A stretch of 58,538 nt of DNA from Sphingorhabdus sp. EL138 (GTDB lineage Bacteria; Pseudomonadota; Alphaproteobacteria; Sphingomonadales; Sphingomonadaceae), in the NCBI RefSeq assembly GCF_945882965.1, contig NZ_CAMCWY010000019.1, positions 1 to 58,538 on the forward strand, written 5' to 3'. The notes below the pieces were generated by a model. That model saw nothing but the letters and a program-made list of their open reading frames with translations, did no database searches and was not told the origin of the DNA. Position 1 is the first letter of the stretch; the number at the start of each line of letters is the position of its first letter. Below are positions 32,159 to 41,626 of this stretch, one piece after another. The position numbers were made by a program, and so were the translations under genes.

Positions 32159-33784
32159 TTATGCCTGCTCCAATATTTTTCGACCTGGCCGCACTTTCAT
32201 TTTATGGCCCGTCTTGGTGGCAAGCGAGATGTCTTTCACCGTCTGCATGAACACCCATTCATTGGTTGCAGCCTGCGGCGTGAGCGACAAATGCATATAG
32301 CCACGGTTGGATGTATCCACCCAGCGCAATTCCTGTTTGCTGGCGCCAACCAAGGTGCGCGCAACAACGGCTGGGTCAGTCAACGGAATCGCGCTTTCAA
32401 AGCCTGGCGACGAGACGCTGTGGCCGCCAAATTCAACGCCGGCTGGCTTGCCGCCTTCTGGCAAGTCATACGCCCAGCCATTATGGCTATCGCCCGTGAC
32501 CACGACCAAGTTCGCGTCTGCGCGCTGCGCTGCCGCCAACAAGCGCGAACGCGCAGCGGGGTAACCGCCCCAATTGTCGAGATTATAAGGTAAGCCCGCC
32601 TTGGTCGCAGCAATGCCCTGACGTACATAGTTTTTAGCGCGTTCAGGGGCAAATTGGGGGACCCAATCCATCGCGCTCTCCGGCGTGTAGTTATAGCCCA
32701 TATTGGTACCCGAACCGAGCACCGCCCATGTGGAACGGCTGCGGCCAATTGCGCGTGACAACCACGCCTCTTGTTCGCTGCCCAGCATCGTCATCGATGG
32801 ATCGCGCCACGCGCCATCACGGTATTTAGATAGTGCCTTTGCCGGATCACCTGAGCGCAGAAGGTCACTATATTCATAGGGCTTGGTCCGCGCGATTGCG
32901 CGCGTGTCTGTGCGATAATATGTCGCAAGGTCGCCAATCGCATATTCCTTCCATGGCTGCTCACCGACGGGCAACCATTCGCGCCATACCTGCATCGCTG
33001 CGTTGCGCCGGGCGCTCCAGTCGCCTTCGTCAACGCTGTGGTTTTGCGCGCCACCTTCCCAACTGTCATTGGCAGTTTCATGATCGTCGGTATTAACGAT
33101 CATCGGGAAGTTCGCATGCAACGCCTGCAACTGCGCGTCCGAACGATAGCTGGCATAGCGCAGGCGGTAGTCCGCAAGCGTTAGGATTTCATCCGCCGGG
33201 AACATCCGTGCGGCAAACTTTGCGCCGCCATCATAACCACCAGGGCCATATTCATAAATATAATCGCCCATGTGCAGCACGAGATCAATGTCGTTGCGCG
33301 CAGCCGCATGGCCATATGCGTTGAATTCACCAAAGCCCAGATTGGAGCAGGAGAATATCGCGATGTTGAACTTCGCCGCCTTGCCAACGGGCAACGTCTT
33401 GGTGCGACCAACCGACGAAATGCTGCCATCGGGCGCGATGAAGCGGAACCAATGCCATTTGCCGGGCGCTAGATTATCGACGGTGATTTTGACCGTATGG
33501 TCGCGCCATGGCCCAGTGACCATTTCGCCACCGCCTGCAATCTTGATAAAATCCTGACTTTCGGAAATTTCAACGCGCACTTTGGATGCGCCGCCCGTTG
33601 GGTTCACATAGCGCGTCCATAACAGCACCGAGTCGGGTCCAGGCTCACCGCTTGCAACATTGTGCGTAAATCCAGTGAGACCAAGAAGCGTCTGCGCCAT
33701 GGCAGCGCCGCCCGGCAGCATCAGCCCGCCAAGACCAAAGCCAGCGGTCGCCAACAAATGACGGCGATTGATTATAAATGACAT
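32159..33784 (-). CDS. PhoD-type alkaline phosphatase/phosphodiesterase, Tat-exported
   Basis: 541 residues from the ATG at 33784 (GGGGAA upstream). A twin-arginine signal (INRRHLLATAGFGLGG) is followed by an N-terminal beta domain (FTHNVASGEPGPDSVLLWTR) and the PhoD metallophosphatase motifs VLHMGDYIYEYG, TDDHETANDSW and VTGDSHNGWAYDLP. It is a periplasmic Fe/Ca-dependent phosphomonoesterase or phosphodiesterase, full length for the family. No PhoB box was searched for exhaustively. A second, shorter PhoD-like protein is encoded at 51292. Confidence 0.85.
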   Translation of the reverse strand: MSFIINRRHLLATAGFGLGGLMLPGGAAMAQTLLGLTGFTHNVASGEPGPDSVLLWTRYVNPTGGASKVRVEISESQDFIKIAGGGEMVTGPWRDHTVKITVDNLAPGKWHWFRFIAPDGSISSVGRTKTLPVGKAAKFNIAIFSCSNLGFGEFNAYGHAAARNDIDLVLHMGDYIYEYGPGGYDGGAKFAARMFPADEILTLADYRLRYASYRSDAQLQALHANFPMIVNTDDHETANDSWEGGAQNHSVDEGDWSARRNAAMQVWREWLPVGEQPWKEYAIGDLATYYRTDTRAIARTKPYEYSDLLRSGDPAKALSKYRDGAWRDPSMTMLGSEQEAWLSRAIGRSRSTWAVLGSGTNMGYNYTPESAMDWVPQFAPERAKNYVRQGIAATKAGLPYNLDNWGGYPAARSRLLAAAQRADANLVVVTGDSHNGWAYDLPEGGKPAGVEFGGHSVSSPGFESAIPLTDPAVVARTLVGASKQELRWVDTSNRGYMHLSLTPQAATNEWVFMQTVKDISLATKTGHKMKVRPGRKILEQA

Positions 33785-33897
33785 TATCGGCTTCCCCTTT
33801 TGCGTTCCCAACTATCCATTGGGCGCACCGTAACGATGCTTCGGGGCCTGCGTTAATAAATAGCTATTGCATCCTTATGACAGGCGCAGGTGCCGTC

Positions 33898-34494
33898 TCA
33901 GATGAAACTATCCAGCCATTTTTCGGCCAAAGCCTCCGCCTCAGCCACGCTGAACGGCGCATTGCCAAGGCTTAATTCAAGCCATAGGCCATCGACCAAA
34001 GCCGTCAGCGCCACTGCCGCCAATCGGGCGTCTGCTGGAGCGTTGGGGCAGGCAAGGATGAGGCGCTCCATATCCTGCCGGTTTTCAGCGTAAATCTCAT
34101 CATGGATTTCGCCAATGGTGGGCACCGTGCGCGACAGGCTCCAAAACGCCAGCCATGTGGCGAGCAGCTCCGGATCTGCAATCGGCGCACGAAAACTTGC
34201 GTTCACAAAGGCCAACAACCGGCCGCGCGGGTTATCGCACGCAACAGCGTTAACCGCCGCGTGCATCGCATCGGAGACGCGCGCGCCAGTGGCACGATAG
34301 GTTGCGGCCACCAACGCATCAATTCCGCCGAAATAATGCCGCAGCAAACCCGCCGACACCCCGGCCTCCAGGCAAATGGCGCGCACCGACGTCCCATGCG
34401 CACCGCGCATGGATAGGCAGCGCGCCGTAGCCGCAATCAATGCGTCGCGGCGCGTGTCAGCGCTTTTTCGGGTGAAGACTTGTCGCGGTTGCAT
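33898..34494 (-). CDS. TetR-family regulator, BetI-like
   Basis: 198 residues from the ATG at 34494; an earlier in-frame start at 34509 lies inside the operator palindrome. HTH: RDALIAATARCLSMRGAHGT and VRAICLEAGVSAGLLRHYFG. C-terminal helices with LATWLAFWSLSRTVPTIGEI and ALVDGLWLELSLG match the BetI-like ligand domain. It is divergent from the Rieske oxygenase gene with the palindrome at 34500-34519 between, so it very likely represses both. Confidence 0.82.
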   Translation of the reverse strand: MQPRQVFTRKSADTRRDALIAATARCLSMRGAHGTSVRAICLEAGVSAGLLRHYFGGIDALVAATYRATGARVSDAMHAAVNAVACDNPRGRLLAFVNASFRAPIADPELLATWLAFWSLSRTVPTIGEIHDEIYAENRQDMERLILACPNAPADARLAAVALTALVDGLWLELSLGNAPFSVAEAEALAEKWLDSFI

Positions 34495-34499
34495 GCCGC

Positions 34500-34519
34500 T
34501 GTTATACACTCGTATAACA
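34500..34519. promoter_or_regulatory. Operator between BetI-like regulator and Rieske oxygenase
   Basis: TGTTATAC-ACTC-GTATAACA: perfect eight-base arms with a 4-bp centre, in a 36-bp divergent intergenic region. This is the likely binding site of the adjacent TetR protein. Confidence 0.75.
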
Positions 34520-34530
34520 AGGGGAGCAAG

Positions 34531-35706
34531 ATGTCCGAATCGGGCTTAGACATATCGCATGATCATTTGGAAGGTTGGAGCCTGCCGGCTTGGACCTATG
34601 ATGATCCCGAATTTGCCGCACTTGAGGTGGACCGCATCTTCCGCCCGTCGTGGCAGGTGGTGTGCCATGTTAGCGACGTCGTGGGTGCGGGTGACTGGCA
34701 CAGCCTCGATTATATCAATGAAAGCGTCATTGTCGTGCGCGGCGCGGACCACGTGCTTCGCGCGTTCACGAATGTCTGCCGTCACCGGGGCAGCCGCTTG
34801 GTCGATGGCTCCGGCGGCTGCGCCAAGAAATTGGTCTGCCCCTATCACGCATGGACCTATGACCTTGATGGCCGCTTGACTGGCGTACCCGACAGCGCAT
34901 CTTACCCGACGCTGGACAAGGATAAGGCCGGCCTTGTGCCCGTCGACATGGAAATCTGGCGCGGGTTCATCTTCGTCCGTCTGGAAAGCGGCGGGCCTTC
35001 GGTGGCCGAAATGATGGCCCCTTATGAAGCGCAAGTTGCGCCTTATCGTTTTGAGGAATTGACGGCGCTTGGCCGCGTCACCATGCGCCCGCGCGATGTA
35101 AACTGGAAAAATATCGGCGACAATTATTCCGACGGCTTGCATATCACCGTCGCGCATCCCGGCCTCACACGCCTGTTCGGCAAAAGCTATGGTGTTGAGG
35201 CGCAACCGCATGTCGACCGCATGTGGGGCGACCTTGTGGACCGGCCATCGGCCAATTGGTCGGAACGCGCCTATCAAAACATGCTGCCGCCAGTCCCGCA
35301 TTTGCCTGCCGCTAATCAGACGCGCTGGTTGTATTTCAAGCTATGGCCCTCAGTTGCTTTTGACATATATCCCGATCAAGTTGACTTCATGCAATGGCTG
35401 CCCACTGGGCCGAATAGCTGCGTCATCCGTGAGATCAGCTATATCCTTCCTGACGCCCCCGATTACCAATGGCGCCGCGAAATGCGCGCCGCGCGTTACC
35501 TCAACTGGCGGATCAACCGTCAAGTCAATGCCGAGGACACCGTCCTTGTCACCCGCGTGCAGCAAGGCATGGCGAGCCGCAGTTTTTCCATGGGTCCGCT
35601 GTCCGACAAGGAAGTGTGCCTGAAAAGCTTCTGCCGCCAAATCCGCAATATCATTCCTGAGGCCCGCCTCGAACAACGCCCCGCATCGGGCTGGAGCAGA
35701 AAATGA
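34531..35706 (+). CDS. Rieske non-heme iron oxygenase, alpha subunit
   Basis: 391 residues from the ATG at 34531 (GGGGAG upstream). Rieske [2Fe-2S] ligands: CRHRG then CPYHAW, about 17 residues apart. Mononuclear iron ligands: NIGDNYSDGLHITVAHPG (bridging Asp, two His). The length and RHRG/CPYH pattern fit the group that includes choline monooxygenase, GbcA, stachydrine demethylase and carnitine oxygenase. With the BetI-like regulator, a quaternary-amine or N-demethylating role is plausible, but the substrate is not proven. No ferredoxin reductase is adjacent. Overlaps the next gene by 4 nt. Confidence 0.85.
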   Translation: MSESGLDISHDHLEGWSLPAWTYDDPEFAALEVDRIFRPSWQVVCHVSDVVGAGDWHSLDYINESVIVVRGADHVLRAFTNVCRHRGSRLVDGSGGCAKKLVCPYHAWTYDLDGRLTGVPDSASYPTLDKDKAGLVPVDMEIWRGFIFVRLESGGPSVAEMMAPYEAQVAPYRFEELTALGRVTMRPRDVNWKNIGDNYSDGLHITVAHPGLTRLFGKSYGVEAQPHVDRMWGDLVDRPSANWSERAYQNMLPPVPHLPAANQTRWLYFKLWPSVAFDIYPDQVDFMQWLPTGPNSCVIREISYILPDAPDYQWRREMRAARYLNWRINRQVNAEDTVLVTRVQQGMASRSFSMGPLSDKEVCLKSFCRQIRNIIPEARLEQRPASGWSRK

Positions 35707-37322
35707 CCAAAAAATATGACGCCCTCATCATTGGTGCTGGCCATAATGGCTTGGTTTGCGCCTTTTATCTCGCCCGTGCCGGCTTAAAAGTCCGCATTGT
35801 CGAGCGCCGCGATGTCGTCGGCGGCGCGGCTGTCACTGAAGAATTCCACCCCGGTTTCCGCAACTCGGTCGCAAGCTACACCGTCAGCCTGCTTCAGCCG
35901 AAGGTGGTCGCCGATATGAAGCTGGTCGATCATGGCTACCGCGTCATTGAACGCCCCATTTCCAATTTCCTGCCTCAAGAAGATGGCGGCTATTTGAAAC
36001 TCGGTGGCGGGCTGAAACGCACACAGGCTGAATTCGCTCGCTTTTCAAAGCATGATGCGGCGGTCTTGCCGCAATATTATGACATGTTGGAGGGTGTCGC
36101 GGACGTGTTACGCGACCTTGCATTGCGCTCCCCGCCCAATGTCGGCGATGGCATAAAGACCCTTATCGATGCCGCCGTGCAGGGACGCGGGCTGATGAAG
36201 CTCAACCTATCGCAACAGCGTGATGTGTTGGAACTGTTCACCAAATCGGCGCGCAGCTTCTTGGATAGCTGGTTCGAAAGCGAAGCGGTAAAGGCCGCGT
36301 TTGGCTTTGACGCTGTTGTTGGCAATTACGCCAGCCCCGATACGCCGGGCAGCGCTTATGTCTTGCTGCACCATGTCTTTGGTGAAGTGAATGGCAATAA
36401 GGGCGCGTGGGGCCACAGCATTGGCGGCATGGGCACGATTACCCAGATCATGGCCAAGATATGCCGCGATCTGGGCGTCGAGATCACCCTAGAGGCACCT
36501 GTATCCCGCGTATTGGTTGATGGCGAAAAAGTTGCGGGCGTGCGCCTTGAAAGCGGCGAAGAAATCGTTGCCGACCGCGTGATTTCCAACGTCGGGCCAA
36601 AGCTGCTTTACGAACGCCTATTCGACGATGCCGACCTGAAACCCGAATTCAAACGCCGCGTAAAGGGTTTCAAGGCAGGTAGCGGCACGTTCCGTATGAA
36701 CGTCGCTTTGTCCGAGCTGCCCAAATTCACGTGCTTACCCGAAGTTGGCGAGCACCATCAATCGGGCATCATCATCGCGCCAACATTGGATTATATGGAC
36801 CGCGCGTTTTTGGATGCGAAGCGGGGTGGCTGGTCGCAAAAGCCCATCGTTGAAATCCTTATCCCGTCGACCGTCGACGACAGCCTCGCGCCCGCAGGAC
36901 AGCATGTCGCCAGCCTGTTCTGCCAACAATTTGCGCCTGAACTGCCCAACAACGCAGATGGCGCGCCGCGCGATTGGGACGCCGAAGAAGGCAAGGCTGC
37001 CGATGATATCATCAGCACGGTTGAGGCCTATGCCCCCGGCTTCCGCGCGTCGGTTTTGGGCCACCAAATCCTGAGCCCAAAGGGGCTGGAGCGGAAATTC
37101 GGACTGGTCAGCGGCGATATCATGCATGGCAATATGAGCCTTGACCAATTATGGTCCGCACGCCCGATTTTGGGCCATGGCGCATATCGCGGGCCGTTAA
37201 AGGGCCTGTATATGTGCGGCGCGGGTAGCCATCCCGGCGGCGGCGTAACCGGCGCTCCGGGCCATAATTGCGCCGCAGAGGTGTTAGCCGACCGCAGTGT
37301 GTTCAAACGCATATTTGCCTGA
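35703..37322 (+). CDS. CrtI/PYROXD2-like FAD-dependent oxidoreductase
   Basis: 539 residues. N-terminal dinucleotide motif YDALIIGAGHNGLVCAFYLA, then VERRDVVGGAAVTEEFHPGF as in phytoene-desaturase-type amine oxidoreductases. The C-terminal FAD segment is GLYMCGAGSHPGGGVTGAPG. The 'GAGHNGL' variant is that of PYROXD2-like proteins rather than carotenoid desaturases, and no other carotenoid gene is present. Translational coupling (ATGA) with the Rieske oxygenase implies a shared pathway. No signal peptide. Confidence 0.8.
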   Translation: MTKKYDALIIGAGHNGLVCAFYLARAGLKVRIVERRDVVGGAAVTEEFHPGFRNSVASYTVSLLQPKVVADMKLVDHGYRVIERPISNFLPQEDGGYLKLGGGLKRTQAEFARFSKHDAAVLPQYYDMLEGVADVLRDLALRSPPNVGDGIKTLIDAAVQGRGLMKLNLSQQRDVLELFTKSARSFLDSWFESEAVKAAFGFDAVVGNYASPDTPGSAYVLLHHVFGEVNGNKGAWGHSIGGMGTITQIMAKICRDLGVEITLEAPVSRVLVDGEKVAGVRLESGEEIVADRVISNVGPKLLYERLFDDADLKPEFKRRVKGFKAGSGTFRMNVALSELPKFTCLPEVGEHHQSGIIIAPTLDYMDRAFLDAKRGGWSQKPIVEILIPSTVDDSLAPAGQHVASLFCQQFAPELPNNADGAPRDWDAEEGKAADDIISTVEAYAPGFRASVLGHQILSPKGLERKFGLVSGDIMHGNMSLDQLWSARPILGHGAYRGPLKGLYMCGAGSHPGGGVTGAPGHNCAAEVLADRSVFKRIFA

Positions 37323-37340
37323 GGACCTTAGCTCATGACA

Positions 37341-37372
37341 ATAAAAAAGCCGGACCTTTTCAGATCCGGCTT
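37341..37372 (-). terminator. Intrinsic terminator of the TonB-dependent receptor gene
   Basis: Stem AAGCCGGA / TCCGGCTT with a 10-nt loop. On the minus strand it is followed by TTTTTTATT. It lies about 105 bp past the receptor stop. Confidence 0.75.
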
Positions 37373-37476
37373 CCTCCCCCTGTCGCTTTTAGCGACGAAC
37401 TCTATGTCATGCGTTACATGACATAACAATAATTTGCGCGCAACAAGTTTTATGCGCGACGAAAACGGAACAATCG

Positions 37477-39894
37477 TTAGAAATCCCGCGAGAATTTCAC
37501 ACCGATTATGCGGGGCTTGATGAGCACGTCGTAAAACGCACCGCCCGTTGGCGTGGTTGGCGTGACACCCGTTCCGCACGTTGTTTCAATACACTGCACA
37601 CCGGTATTCACCACGCCGCGTGTATCGAACAGGTTTGTGGCAAATGCCTCAATCGCCCATGTTTCATTCTTCACGCCAACGGAAAAGTCCGCCGTTGTAT
37701 AGGCATCCAGATTGCCCTTGATCGCATTCTGCACTGGCCGCAAATCGCTGCGGCGGCTGCCTGTATGATTGACGGCAAACTGCACATGACCATCCCAATC
37801 AGCGATGGGGAATTCATACCGCGCAATTGCATTGCCCTTAAATTTGGCGGTCACAGGCAAACGCGAGCCCGATGGCGCAAGCAATTCATTGCCCGCTGTG
37901 GTGCAATCAAAAGTTGCGTTGGCTATCTTACAAAAATCGCGTTGGCTTTTCGCATCATTATAGCTGAAACCAGTGTTGATGCTGAAACCGCCGGCACGAT
38001 AGCCAACGTCCATTTCGACACCACGAATACGGGCCACACCCGCATTGCGGATTTCGGTCAGGCCGTTTGCACCCAAGAATGAAAGCTGGATATTATTCCA
38101 ATCTTCCTGAAACACCGCGCCATTCCAGCGGAACGTACCGAAGGTGGTTTTCCAGCCCAATTCATAATTGTCGAGCTTGTCCGACCCATAAGGTGGCAAG
38201 GTGCCGCGACGGTTGATCCCGCCCGGACGGAAACCGCGCGACCATGTCGCATAGACCAACACATCGTCGGTGACTTTGTACGTTGCGTTCAACTTATGGA
38301 TGAAACCCTTGTCCGACGTTGATTTGTCAACATTGGTGCAAGGGCTGCCATCGACAATCGCTGGCCGTCCGTTGCATGCAGCTTCACCTGTTCCATCTTT
38401 AATGAACGCCCCAGTATCTTCATCAAATTTGTCGGAGCTATAACCAGCCGAATAGCCGAAGAAGCCCTGAAGCGAGTTATCGAACTTATAATAACGCAAG
38501 CCACCGGTCAGCGAGAGCTTCTCCGTCAAATCATAGGTTAATTCACCAAAGGCCGCATAATCGCGGTCAACCCGCTGTTGCTTGGTCAGCCAAATATTAC
38601 TGTCGGTACCCGTCACAGTGATGGAATCGGCAATATTGTCGATGATGTAATTCTGTTCGATATTATGCGACTGACGTTGCGCAAATAGACCGCCGATGAA
38701 CCGCAAGGGCGCATCCGCAGGGCTTGCAACCCGCAATTCGCCGAAGCTTTTGTTATACCGGTCAATGCCTTGAATATACTGGTTCGGGTTCACCAGATTT
38801 TCGGCATTGTCATAGAAATAATTGCCGTAACCAGACAGAGCGTCATAGAAATAGGCATAATCGGAATAGTCGGTCTGCGTTTCGGTCTTGCGGCGCAAAT
38901 AGCCGCCCGTCGCGGTCACATCCCAGCTGCCGATCTTGCCTTCTACCGTCATCGCCGCCTGAATCCACTTATCGCGGCTGCCTTCGGGATTGTACTGAAC
39001 GGTTTGCAGCTCGCCAGTGGTTTGCCCCGAACGTTCCTGCGCATAGCTCCCTTGCGTATTCTGAACCTGCCCCATCACGGTTGGCTTAATGGTCCAATTG
39101 TCATCAAGGTCGATGCCGAGCGCCAAACGCGCGCCATAGGTTTCGGCGTCGTTATAGTTTTTCTCAACCAACGCAGCGTTGCTCTGCCGGATACCAGACG
39201 AGGCATAGGTCCGCTCGCCCAACACATTGTCGATATAGCCGCCATCGTCTCGATACCAGCCAACCAAACGCGCTGCTGCACCTTCGGCAATCGGCACGTT
39301 GACAAAGCCTTCGTAAATCGATCCGAGGTCGCCATGCGCAATAGTGTTCAGTTCAACGCCAGCGCTGCCGTAGAAACCGGATGTATCAGGCGCGTTTGTC
39401 ACCAGCTTCAAAGTGCCAGCCATCGAACTTGCACCATATAATGTGCCCTGCGGTCCGGCGAGCGCCTCAACACGCGCAAGGTCATAAGCATGCAAATCCA
39501 AAGCGCCCTGAATGGTCGTGATCGGCATTTCGTCGAGATAGGTGCCAACCGTCGGCAGCGAAGCCGAGTGGTTTGCGTTTTCGCCGGAGGCTACGCCGCG
39601 GAAATAGACTTGCGCAAAGCCGGGTCCGCCTTGCTGGATAGTCACCGATGGCAGGAACTTCACAACATCCTGCAATTCGCTGACTTGCAATTGGTCCAGC
39701 TTTTCATTGCCAATGGCATTGATCGCGATTGGCACGTCTTGCAAATTCTGTTCCCGCTTTTGCGCGGTCACGACGATGACGTTGCTGTCTGTGTCCGCCG
39801 CTTCCTGCGCCATTGCAGGAACGGCAAAGGCGGTTGATGTTAACAACATAACCAATGCTGTGCGGACGTTAGATTTCTGATTTGTTCGGCGCAT
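37477..39894 (-). CDS. TonB-dependent outer-membrane receptor
   Basis: 805 residues from the ATG at 39894 (GGGAGA upstream). A signal peptide (VMLLTSTAFAVPAMAQ) is followed by a TonB-box-like VIVVTAQKRE, plug domain (LDQLQVSELQDVVKFLPSVT; LARVEALAGPQGTLYGASSM) and a 22-strand barrel region ending in GVKFSRDF with the terminal Phe needed for BamA. It belongs to the large sphingomonad receptor group for polymers, aromatics or siderophores; substrate unknown. A TPR-sulfotransferase is directly upstream, a pairing I recall as recurrent in sphingomonads. Confidence 0.88.
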   Translation of the reverse strand: MRRTNQKSNVRTALVMLLTSTAFAVPAMAQEAADTDSNVIVVTAQKREQNLQDVPIAINAIGNEKLDQLQVSELQDVVKFLPSVTIQQGGPGFAQVYFRGVASGENANHSASLPTVGTYLDEMPITTIQGALDLHAYDLARVEALAGPQGTLYGASSMAGTLKLVTNAPDTSGFYGSAGVELNTIAHGDLGSIYEGFVNVPIAEGAAARLVGWYRDDGGYIDNVLGERTYASSGIRQSNAALVEKNYNDAETYGARLALGIDLDDNWTIKPTVMGQVQNTQGSYAQERSGQTTGELQTVQYNPEGSRDKWIQAAMTVEGKIGSWDVTATGGYLRRKTETQTDYSDYAYFYDALSGYGNYFYDNAENLVNPNQYIQGIDRYNKSFGELRVASPADAPLRFIGGLFAQRQSHNIEQNYIIDNIADSITVTGTDSNIWLTKQQRVDRDYAAFGELTYDLTEKLSLTGGLRYYKFDNSLQGFFGYSAGYSSDKFDEDTGAFIKDGTGEAACNGRPAIVDGSPCTNVDKSTSDKGFIHKLNATYKVTDDVLVYATWSRGFRPGGINRRGTLPPYGSDKLDNYELGWKTTFGTFRWNGAVFQEDWNNIQLSFLGANGLTEIRNAGVARIRGVEMDVGYRAGGFSINTGFSYNDAKSQRDFCKIANATFDCTTAGNELLAPSGSRLPVTAKFKGNAIARYEFPIADWDGHVQFAVNHTGSRRSDLRPVQNAIKGNLDAYTTADFSVGVKNETWAIEAFATNLFDTRGVVNTGVQCIETTCGTGVTPTTPTGGAFYDVLIKPRIIGVKFSRDF

Positions 39895-40015
39895 GTAGCG
39901 ACTCTCCCTGTTTACCTTGTCAGAAATAGGCCCCCAATATGGCGTCCACGCAATATATTTTCGCAATTTGCGTCATTTATTTTTAATTTTAGATCACTGT
40001 GTTGTAATGCAGCAA

Positions 40016-41626
40016 CTATATTGTTGTGGCGGGATAGATTTCCCAAAGCGGCCCAAGCGCGCGCTTCAGCGGCTCCAGATGCGCCGCATAGGGCTTCCAT
40101 TGATCCACGCCGTCACGGTTGATGGGGCGGCGAACTTGCTCGCTTGATGCCGTACGCACGGCCCGCGTATTCTGATGAAAATTCAGGCAATTGTCTTCAA
40201 ACGGAAGGCCAAGGAAATCCAATAGCCCGCGAATTTCACGTTCTGGATTTTCCAACAATTCTTCATGAATGACGCGGTAGACATAACCCGACGTACCCGT
40301 GTCAAAATGCGCCATCAACCGCACATAATCCACATAATATTGCCCCATATGCGCAAGGTCGTAACTAAACGCCTGCCCCTTGGCGAAATGCTGCCGATAA
40401 TTGGAAAAACAGCAATCGAGCGGGTGCCGCCGCGCGTCGATGATTTTGGCGTTGGGCAAAATCAGACGGATGAACGCGACGTAATTCCAGTTATTGGGCA
40501 GCTTGTCGATGAAGAACGGTTTGGCGGTCTTACGCTGAATCCGCGTGCGTTCGATAAACTCCGCGCCAAGCCTGTCGGCATCATCGGCGGATAGCGCAAC
40601 GGTCGCATCAATCCAGTCCGACGCGCGCCCTTCACGTAGCGCCATCGCTGGAATGTCGGGCAACTCCATCGTGCCCTCCACCATCGAATGGCTGGCAAGG
40701 ATTTGTTCAATCAGCGTTGAACCCGCGCGCGGCATACCGATGATGAAAATCGGGTCGGGCGCATCATGCCCCTGCCCCGCCCGCGCGCGCCAAAATTCCG
40801 GCGTGCATATAGCGATGATTTTGTCGACCTGCATGCGCACCGCTTGCGGATCATAATGCAGCTCGGCACTGCGCAGCGCATTTGCTTTTGCATAATGCGC
40901 GAATGCCGCATCATGGTCAGCGCGCTCCTCCATCGCCTTGCCCAGTGCAAAATGCAGATGATATGCGTCCTCTGCGCCAAGACCGTCCGACGCCAGAGCC
41001 GCGTCCATCGCCGCGACGTCATCGTCGGAGAAGCTTACCGTCTTCAAATTGGCGAGGCTCCAATATACTTCACCCAAAGTGGGTTCCACCGCCAGAGCGC
41101 GGCGATAGGCGGCAACGCTTTCATCCTGATTGCCGACGGTCTTGAGCATATGGCCATAGCTCATCCACAATTTGGCATGGTCCGGAAAACGCGCGGTCAG
41201 CTCCTGATACAGCGCGATAGCCTCTGCATAGCCGCCAATCCGTCCAAGCGCTGCGGCTTTCAGGTTTTGCTGGACGGGGTTGTCACCCCCTTGAGCCAAA
41301 ACGGCGTTGAGATTTTCTAGCGCCTCTGGAAAGCGATTTTGCTTATACAACACAGTTGCCAAATTGGCCCGCGCCGCGCCGAAATCAGGCGTCAGTTCCA
41401 ATGCGCGGCGCAACAAAGCCTCGCTATCTTTCAACCGGCCAACGCGTGCGGCCAGCTCGGCCATCATACGGATCGCCGCGACATCAGTGGGCGCCGCACG
41501 CAAATGCCCGCGCAAAATCGGCTCTGCATCCTCCAACCTGTTTTCTGTCAAAGCCACCGCCGCCGCCATGAGGTTGGGGTTGCGCAAGGCGGCTTCAATC
41601 GCGGGGCGAGCGGAGGGCTGGTTCAT
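40016..41626 (-). CDS. TPR-repeat sulfotransferase
   Basis: 536 residues. Five to six TPR units in residues 20-260 (LKDSEALLRRALELTPDFGA; DESVAAYRRALAVEPTLGEV), then a PAPS-dependent sulfotransferase domain. That domain has the 5'-phosphosulfate loop PIFIIGMPRAGSTLIEQILA and the 3'-phosphate site IDARRHPLDCCFSNYRQHF. It transfers sulfate from PAPS to an unknown acceptor (lipid, glycan, peptide). The start overlaps the stop of the MocA-like gene by 4 nt, so it is translated with the molybdenum-cofactor genes. It is a cytoplasmic sulfate-adding counterpart to the periplasmic sulfatases 16-27 kb to the left. Confidence 0.85.
   Translation of the reverse strand: MNQPSARPAIEAALRNPNLMAAAVALTENRLEDAEPILRGHLRAAPTDVAAIRMMAELAARVGRLKDSEALLRRALELTPDFGAARANLATVLYKQNRFPEALENLNAVLAQGGDNPVQQNLKAAALGRIGGYAEAIALYQELTARFPDHAKLWMSYGHMLKTVGNQDESVAAYRRALAVEPTLGEVYWSLANLKTVSFSDDDVAAMDAALASDGLGAEDAYHLHFALGKAMEERADHDAAFAHYAKANALRSAELHYDPQAVRMQVDKIIAICTPEFWRARAGQGHDAPDPIFIIGMPRAGSTLIEQILASHSMVEGTMELPDIPAMALREGRASDWIDATVALSADDADRLGAEFIERTRIQRKTAKPFFIDKLPNNWNYVAFIRLILPNAKIIDARRHPLDCCFSNYRQHFAKGQAFSYDLAHMGQYYVDYVRLMAHFDTGTSGYVYRVIHEELLENPEREIRGLLDFLGLPFEDNCLNFHQNTRAVRTASSEQVRRPINRDGVDQWKPYAAHLEPLKRALGPLWEIYPATTI

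Noticed and set aside
35703-37322. Carotenoid biosynthesis assignment (phytoene desaturase)
   Set aside because: The N-terminal GAGHNGL variant and the lack of crtB, crtY or crtE neighbours argue against it; coupling to a Rieske oxygenase suggests another role.
38770-39441. 223-codon plus-strand frame opposite the TonB-dependent receptor
   Set aside because: Antisense shadow of a GC-rich coding sequence; no signal, motif or ribosome site.
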